Both the position numbers and the translations under genes were made by a program. A DNA stretch of 64,000 bases from Piromyces finnis (Eukaryota > Neocallimastigomycota > Neocallimastigomycetes > Neocallimastigales > Neocallimastigaceae): positions 496,001-560,000 of the forward strand of contig MCFH01000028.1 in NCBI GenBank assembly GCA_002104945.1, read 5' to 3'. The notes under the pieces were generated by a model. It was not told the DNA's origin. It searched no databases and worked only from the letters and a program-made list of their open reading frames with translations. Each line of letters starts with the position of its first letter. The stretch's first letter is position 1. Of the stretch, positions 56,538 to 64,000 are shown piece by piece.

Positions 56538-58055
56538 ATGTGGTATTTAAAAAAGTATAATCCATTACTTGCAGGAAGTATTGATGGAACAGACACACGT
56601 CCCCATGATCATGGAATTGTAAGAGCTCTAAATTCTTATTGTTCGTTTTTAATTAAATATATAAAAGAATAACTGTTATTAAAATTATTCAGTAAAAAAA
56701 TAAGAAATATATATATATTAATATTAATTTAATCTTCATATTTATAGATAAACTTAAAAAGCCAATAATAGCAAAGTTAACCTCAAATTCTTTAAAAACA
56801 TTATTTGTTGGACGATTAAAAGATAATATAAATGAGAGTAAAAAGCATAATTTTATATATAATATAATATCTTAATAGCATTATAATGATATTATAATAT
56901 ATAAATGTATTAATGGTATATTGATATTATTATTATATTATTATTACTATTATTTTTTACAGGAGATATCGAAAAAGTATTTTCAAAATATGGAAAAATC
57001 AAAAGTATTCGAATAGTTGTTGATATAGGTATTTTAATTTATTCAATTTTTTTCTCATTTAACAAATAATTAAAGTATAATAAGATTGTTAATAATTTGT
57101 TATTATATAAATAATAGTAACAGGAATATCAAAAGGATATGGATTTGTTGAATTTGAATCAGAAAAAGATTGTAAAAGAGCATATAATGTACGCTTCAAA
57201 TATATAAATATTGATTATTAGCTATTTCAAGAATATTAATAATAAATTCGTATATTATCATTTTTATTATAATAGAATGGTGATAATATATTAATAGATG
57301 GTTACAAAGTATTAATAGATTATGAACGTTCTCGTATAATGGAAGAATGGATACCTCGTCGATTTGGTGGTGGATTTGGAGGGAAAAAAGAATCCGGGCA
57401 ATTAAGATTTGGATCAATTGATAGGCCGTTCAAAGAACCAATGTAAAATATATGAGTATATATATCTTATTTTTAATAAAAAGAAAATAAATATTTATAA
57501 TAATTATTAACAATCTATTAAAAATAATATTAAAAAAAAATAAGAAATATTGGTGAAAATCAAAAAATGCCAGAAATCTCAAGAAATCAAAAATATAGCG
57601 ATTGTTGGAGAGATTATATATATGATATGGAAAAAGAGATAAAATCAGATAAAGGTCATAAAAAAAACAAAAATGAAAAACAAATAAAAGATAAAATCTA
57701 TCATGAAAAAATGCATAAGAGTGATTCCATAAAAGATAATCACAAACATCATAATAATAAATACTTATTAAATGATAAAAGAGATGAAGATAAATATCGA
57801 CATTCAGAAAAAGGTAAAAGGTGCAGAGAAAACAAATATAAGGATAATAGTATTATAAAAAAAATAAAAATTGAAGATAAAATGTTAGAAAGTAAGTCAA
57901 AAACAAATACTAAAAGTCATAGATATGAAGAATCAACAAGAAGAAGAAGTAGAAGTAGAAATAGAAGTAAAAGTAAAAGTAGAAATGGACATTATCATTC
58001 TCATTCTCATTCTCACCATTATCATCATAATTCTTATGACAAACATCATAAATAA
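56538..58055 (+). CDS. SNRNP35: U11/U12 snRNP 35 kDa protein of the minor spliceosome, six exons
   Basis: Component of the U11/U12 di-snRNP that recognises U12-type introns; nuclear. Exons: 56538-56640, 56748-56837, 56963-57028, 57118-57188, 57276-57442, 57545-58055; 335 residues. The first junction is the least certain, as its donor is GTTCGT. The N-terminus [20 protein letters not shown] is the 35K signature and is absent from U1-70K. The RRM has RNP2 LFVGRL and RNP1 KGYGFVEF, then [20 protein letters not shown] and [12 protein letters not shown], again as in 35K. The C-terminal tail is basic, with Ser/Arg dipeptides ([15 protein letters not shown]) and a His-rich end, longer than in the human protein (246 residues). 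The closest alternative is U1-70K, but the N-terminal and post-RRM motifs speak clearly against it. Confidence 0.93.
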
Positions 58056-58283
58056 ATACAGTGCACTTAAATATATAAATTATTATTATTTATATATTTA
58101 GTTTTTTATTTATTTTATATAATTAACATTAATAAATTCTATATTAAAACTAAATAAGAATTAAAAATATAAAAATTATTTCAATATTCATCTATATGTT
58201 ACATATGTTACTCTAAAATTATAACATGAAATTCAATTTTTATAAATATATATATATTGGAACAAAAATTAATAAATAGCATT

Positions 58284-59154
58284 TTAATCAATAAATAAAT
58301 TATCTTTGTTATCAAATCCTAAAACATTTAAATAAATTATTTAAAATTAAAATTAATAAAATCATTTTTGCTTTATTACTTTTAAAACAATTATATAAAA
58401 AAAAAATATAACAATAATTACCATCATAATCATCTTGTGAAATATTTATATCATCCAAAGCACCCAACGCTTCTGAAAAGAAATCCTTTTATTTCCATTA
58501 TAAAATATATGTTTAATTTTAGAAATTAAAAATAATTATATAATTATGAAACATTATAAGATACTTACAGATGTTTTAATATGTTTACTTTCTTGAGATT
58601 TTGAGGGTACAGCATTTCCAGTGTTTCCTATTGCTACTGAACTTATTTGCTTGTTTGATAATGAAGTTTTATTCTATACATTATATAAATAATTGACGTT
58701 ATTTATATGATATTTAATTTTATATAAAGTTTATATAATTATCCATACATAATAACTATTTGATTTATTAATTTTTTCAGAAGTTCTTGTTTTTATCATC
58801 TTTTTATTATCTGATTCTGGAATATGAATTACTTGATCGGATAAAATGTCGATACTACCTGATACCTTTATAATATTATAAATAATTAATAACCATATTA
58901 ATTAATTTAATATATTATATATTATTATATATTATATTTTCTTCTTTTATTACTCTTGTATCAAGTGAAACATCAATTTTATTGCGGAAGAATTTAAATT
59001 CATGCAATTCATCAAGCATTTTTTGATGACGTGACCAACTAAATAAGAAATGTGTTGCATCTCCATCTTGTTGATATTCTAAGAAATTTTCAGCATTTCT
59101 AATTTCACCTAATTGGCGTCTTAACTCTAGTTCATCCCCTAATAATATATTTAA

Positions 59155-59202
<48 letters not shown>

Positions 59203-60958
59203 TAATTATATATTTGCAATAATTACATATTTATTAATATTTTCATAGTTTCATAGTCATACTTTCGAATCTGTAATTTTCTTCAATTCATTTAATGCTT
59301 TTTTAGCAATTTCTTGAATCTGTCTTTCTAATTGAGAATTTAATTTATCAACTTCCTTTGATTGTGATTTTATTAAAGTAATTTGATTTATAATTTCAGT
59401 TCTTCTTGATTCTAATATTGAATCAGGCTACAAATAAATAATAATATATAAATATTAATATTTTTATAATAAATATATACTTATATTAAAGTTGATTTTA
59501 AAAATATCTTTAATTATATATAATCAAATAAAAAATATATAAATATGTATATATTTACAATGGATGATTCCTGACAAACAGTTTGATATGCTTCAGCAAC
59601 ACTAACTAATTTATGTTTTGCAGCTTCACCACTTGAATGGTGGCCAACCATTTTACAATATACACAAACAGGAATGTGACATTGAGAGCAAAAGAATTCG
59701 ATCATTTTATCCTTATGTTGACTACAAAAACCATAAATATCACCACCCTTATATAATTGTAATATAATAATTTATAATTTTAATTTCCTTTTTCAATAAT
59801 TAGTATAATTAGAATATTCTCTAGTATAATTCTACCTTTCCTATAGGTGTTCTAATATGACGACTAGCTAGCTTTGATTTATGTAAAGCTAAATCACATT
59901 CTTTACATAGATTAGCAGAATCAGATGCACAATAAACTTTTGCTTCAGCAACTTCACAATTATCACATATTGGTTTCTATAATATGTTATTATTATTTTA
60001 ATATAAATATTTTTATATATATCAAAATTTATGCAGTATATACCTCTCTTGATTTTTTTTCGATAGCAGGATCATATTTATAGTAAACAAGATATTGAGG
60101 TAAAATCTATCAAAAATTAATATTTTAATATTTTAATATTTAGTTTATTTAAAAAAAATAAAGCATATTAAGTATAATTGTTATTAATTACCTGTGCTGA
60201 TTCAGTTATATAATATTCATGATAATATTCATTTTCATCATCCTTTCTATCTAAATTTTCTCCATCTATCATTTATTTAGCAATAATTTAATTACAATAA
60301 AGATTATAAACAAACTAAATATTTTAGTATTTTATATTAAAATAATATAATTTAATATACCTTTCATAATGTAAAAACTATCATATCCTTCAGGCAATTC
60401 CGAGGAAGCTAAATTTTCTTTGGTTGTAGCATATGCCCTTCCCACACCAATTTTACATAATAATATTTTTTTAATATTATCATGATCTTTATATATATAT
60501 CATTATTATTAATTTATTAATTGACTGATAAAAAAATATTATTATTAATGTTTTACCATCTTTTGAAGAAGATTGTTTTATTTGGCCAACAGAAAATTTC
60601 ATTCCAGATTCGGAAGATGAAAATTTAAATCCTTCTTTAAATATATTTTCTTCTGTATTCTTTCCTACGAGATTACTTGAATCAACCCAACTATTAAGAG
60701 TAAGAATATCCTATTTTATAATATATAAAATTATTTCACTTAAATAAATATACATGGTATGTTATTATAAATTATGGTTTTGAATAATTAATATACCTTG
60801 CATCTTCTATCAAATTGAACACTTAAATGTGGGTTTGATACGACGAACGCATTCACAATTTCAACTGTAGATGCTTTTAATCCAAGTTGCAATAAATATT
60901 CAAGATATGAATATTGTGGAGATGAATAATTTAATTGAACTTTTTCTGTTGTTGCCAT
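58284..60958 (-). CDS. Fusion of a PARP-like (ADP-ribosyltransferase fold) domain, two B-boxes and a coiled coil, 13 exons
   Basis: Exons (minus): 60958-60797, 60710-60557, 60486-60361, 60265-60192, 60106-60044, 59976-59836, 59747-59559, 59427-59263, 59154-58954, 58865-58749, 58673-58569, 58485-58422, 58318-58284; 531 residues, all in frame. Residues about 60-190 resemble the C-terminal part of a PARP catalytic domain: KKILLCKIGVGRAY, LPEGYDSFYI, and HEYYITESAQILPQYLVYYK (the end strand with the catalytic Glu position). The usual HGT near the start is not seen (VGKNTEENIFKEGF stands there). B-box 1 is about 195-235 (CDNCEVAEAKVYC..LCKECDLALH..H) and B-box 2 about 248-290 (CSQHKDKMIEFFCSQCHIPV, then CVYCKMVGHH). 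A coiled coil follows at 304-358. The tail is Ser/Lys-rich. TRIM-like scaffold behaviour is inferred. An intron holds a 43-bp A/T run (59157-59199). Confidence 0.8.
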
Positions 60959-62790
60959 TAAAATATTATATTGTTTAAAAATGAATATGTATTTATTATA
61001 TTATAAAAGTTTGCTACTAAAAATTATTAATTAAAAATAAAAAAAAAAAAAAAAGTTAAAGAAAGATATTACATCGAAAATTAATTTTTATAAATAAATT
61101 ATATTATTGAAAATTAACATAGTATATTGAATTATAATTATTAATAAAAATTTATCCCAAAAAATTTTATATTTATATTATTATATATAAAAAAAATTAT
61201 ATAATAAACTTTATTAAATATAAATATTTATATTAAAATTAGGTAACTGATAAAGTTTATGATGTGGGTATTAAACTTGTTTTTATCTGTGTAATACAAA
61301 ACAAATAATAATAAAAAGCTTAATTTTTGAAAAAGAATTTTATCTTTTATCGAATTTTAATATACACTATAATATTTTAATACATATTTACTTATAAGAC
61401 ATTAAATTATATATAAAGGTTATAAATCTTTTTTATTATAAAATATTCATAGTTTATTAAAATAATGATAATAATAAAAACAAGAAAGAAAAATAAATAA
61501 GAAATATTAAACAAATATTATATATATTATACTTGCAGCACTTTTTATTTTTTAATGTTTAAAAATAATATAATTCTATATACACAACTAAAATATAAAT
61601 ATAATATTTAAATATTTAAATAGTACCTATTTGAAATTTATATGTGATGTGATGTATATTTAATAATAACAAAATCATATATAAAACTTGTGGATTTTTT
61701 TTTTAATTAAATGAAATTTAATAATTCAAAATTTTAAAAATTTATTTTTCTTATTAATTAAATTTTTAATTATAATTTAATTAAAGTTTCATTTATTATT
61801 AGGATATAGCAATTAATTTGAACTATATTTTTTATTTTTTATTAAAAATGAAAATATAATAAAGTAATAACTAATAAAATAATTTGAATAATGATGTTAA
61901 AATATATATAACAACTTAATATATTATTGTTTTACTATTTCTTCTTATTAAAAAAAAATAAATAAATAAAGTGAATTTGTTAGTAATTAACAATATTTAA
62001 AAAATCATTAATATGTATATGCTTTGCTATTATTGACTAGTAAACTACACAGAAGGATAACACATATATAAACGAAAAATACCTTATATTCGTAAATACT
62101 CAATTTTAAAGTACATATTTTGATTATCAAAAATATTTATATAAAAAATATAAATATAAAAAGGAATACAATGATAAAATGAAGCAATAAAGGAATAAAT
62201 AATATATAACAAAAAAGCATGTTAGCTCGTAATAAATACATTCAATTCATCCAATAACTTGGTTAATATTATTTCAGTAACATATTCTTAACTTTTAAAA
62301 ATACAAATAAGTTAAATTTAATAATAATGATAGTTAAAGAAAATGATAATATCGATATATGATTTTTTTTTTTTTTAAATATAAATGTATAAAGTGATTA
62401 TAAAAATAATTGAAATAAAAAAAGAAAACAAAAAAAAAATAATAACTATGAATTTTAATATATCACAGCCTTGAAGCAATACCTATTACATCATAATAAT
62501 TTAAATACTAATAGTTAATTAATTATACCACAACTCTTAATTATATACAAAATAATACAAAGAATAAAAAATAAAAACAATACTATAATTTTTTTTCTTC
62601 CTTTTCTTACTAGCAATGTAGAAATATAAAAGAATTAACCGTTTAAATTATAATGTATATACCTTTTTTAGCACAAAATTCTATATACAATAAATAATAT
62701 CAAGAGGATGAAATAATACAAAGATTTTTCTAAAATTTTCTAAAATATTTAAAAATACATCAATATAATCCTAAATATATTAATTAAAAA
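60959..62790. other. AT-rich intergenic region between divergent genes
   Basis: Separates the B-box gene (minus) from the RhoGAP gene (plus). It shows A/T tracts only; no ORF, RNA gene or clear repeat is supported. Confidence 0.5.
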
Positions 62791-63908
62791 ATGGGAAAGA
62801 AAAATAAAATATTTGGAAATACATTAGATTATTTAGTCAAACGTGCCGAAGATGAGTTAAAAAAAACAAATATTAATTTAGATAGTAGTACAAAAAGCTT
62901 AAAAAAGAAACCTATTACAAGTAGATATGTAGTAAAGCATATTCCGCCTGAAATACAAGAATTCGTACAGTTTTTTACTAAGAATGAAGGTTGGCTGTTA
63001 TATATAATTTAACAAACATTTAATATACATTAATAAACATTACAATAATAATTTATTTTATATATATATATATAATATATACATTAAAATTAAATGACTT
63101 TAAAAAGTTTGGAATGTAGAAGGAATATTTAGAAAAAATTCATCAGTAAAAGACTTAAAAAAAGCCAAAAAAATAATAGAAGATGGTATATATTATATAA
63201 ATATAATGTTATTAATTACTAGATTATAATAGTTTATATGTATTAATTAAAAATATATAAAAATTTAGAGGGTTCATTAAATTTGGATAAATACGACAAA
63301 GGAGATTCAATATTAGTATCAGGATTATTTAAAAATTTTCTAGCGGAAATTCAAGGAAGAATTATACCATATAAAATATATATAAAACTTAAAGAAGCAA
63401 GTATGTTAATATTTTTTAAACTTCATTAATAAAATATGTAATTAGAAACTTTTCAATACTAATTAATACATAATTTTTATGAAATGTTTATTTTTATAAG
63501 AAACTGATGCAGATTTAAAAGAAGTACTAAAAGAATTACCAATAAATAATTATGAGACATTAAATTACATTAATCAATTTGTTTTAAAAATTAATGACCA
63601 TTGTGAAACAAATTATATGAATTTATCAAATCTTAGTATTGTAATAGGACCAAATCTCTTCGAACTAACTAATGATGAAATGGTAAATTTGAACATTACT
63701 GTAATATCATCAGATATATATAAAAATATTCTACGAATAAGAAAAACTGAAAGAGATAATGCAGAAGTACATATTAATATTATTGTATTAATTTATTTTA
63801 ATAATTATAAAAAGTATATTTAAGTTTTTCAAAAAAAAAAAACAATATTTATTAATAATAAATAATAATATAGGGTACTTCAAGTATAGATCAATCTAAT
63901 TCGGATAG
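62791..63908 (+). CDS. RhoGAP-domain protein (5' part; continues beyond the window)
   Basis: GTPase-activating protein for Rho-family GTPases. Exons seen: 62791-62989, 63108-63185, 63269-63400, 63501-63766, 63874-63908. The frame is open at the last donor (GATAG|GTAAAT), so more exons must lie to the right. Motifs: WNVEGIFRKNSSVKDLKKAK with the arginine finger Arg in GIFRK; LVSGLFKNFLAEIQGRIIP, the LLKxFLRELPxPLIP-like block; LKELPINNYETLNYINQFVL; and LSNLSIVIGPNLFE, the NLAxVFGPNL block. The region before the GAP fold is about 45 residues, Lys-rich and without a known domain. The target GTPase and any C-terminal domains cannot be told. Confidence 0.88.
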
Positions 63909-64000
63909 GTAAATATTATGACATGATAGTATTATTATATTTATGACATAGGAGCATATAAATATTTTTCAACTAATATAATGATTAAATTAAAATTATC

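Noticed and set aside
56538..58055. Calling this gene U1-70K
   Set aside because: The N-terminal [11 protein letters not shown] and the [11 protein letters not shown] block belong to U11/U12-35K and are absent from U1-70K.

Overview
The window looks like nuclear DNA of an early-diverging fungus, most likely an anaerobic gut fungus (Neocallimastigomycota). The evidence is a fungal-type fatty acid synthase, extreme AT richness in the spacers, many homopolymer and triplet (AAT/ATT) tracts, spliceosomal introns with GT..AG ends, and decayed LINE retrotransposons. Dictyostelids share the AT richness and the Asn repeats, but to my knowledge they lack a fungal FAS. The phylum assignment is an inference.

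Layout. The left edge holds the 3' end of a poly-Asn protein. At 1.5-6.2 kb there are two diverged copies of an unrecognised protein family; one has an in-frame stop, and the other lies between long inverted repeats. At 9.2-11.1 kb (minus strand) is a five-exon acetyl-CoA acetyltransferase. A U6 snRNA gene lies at 13.08-13.21 kb, followed by a long AAT tract and a secreted His/Pro-rich repeat protein (14.1-15.8 kb). From 17.2 to 21.1 kb is a graveyard: one decayed ORF and three LINE fragments. From 22.4 to 35.0 kb (minus) is a giant single-chain fatty acid synthase (4143 aa) in which the yeast beta (AT-ER-DH-MPT) and alpha (ACP-KR-KS-PPT) chains are fused and the ACP is duplicated. About 6 kb without genes follows.

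The right part is gene-dense and housekeeping in character: a secreted HExxH metalloprotease-like protein (41.1-43.2, minus), a tafazzin-type acyltransferase (44.4-45.7), eIF2B epsilon (47.2-50.75, 12 exons), DIS3L exosome RNase (51.1-56.3, minus, 17 exons), the U11/U12 snRNP 35 kDa protein (56.5-58.1), a fusion of a PARP-like domain with two B-boxes and a coiled coil (58.3-61.0, minus, 13 exons), and a RhoGAP gene running off the right edge.

Themes. Thiolase and FAS both draw on cytosolic acetyl-CoA. Four genes concern RNA (U6, the U12-type spliceosome protein, DIS3L and eIF2B epsilon); DIS3L and the 35K protein are divergent neighbours separated by 254 bp. Exon joins were worked out by hand from reading frame, GT/AG sites and family conservation; all internal junctions keep frame, but none has transcript support. 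The best candidates for novelty are the PARP-like/B-box fusion, the minor-spliceosome protein, the fused FAS with tandem near-identical ACPs, the unknown paralogue pair with its inverted repeats, and the His/Pro/Cys-rich secreted repeat protein.
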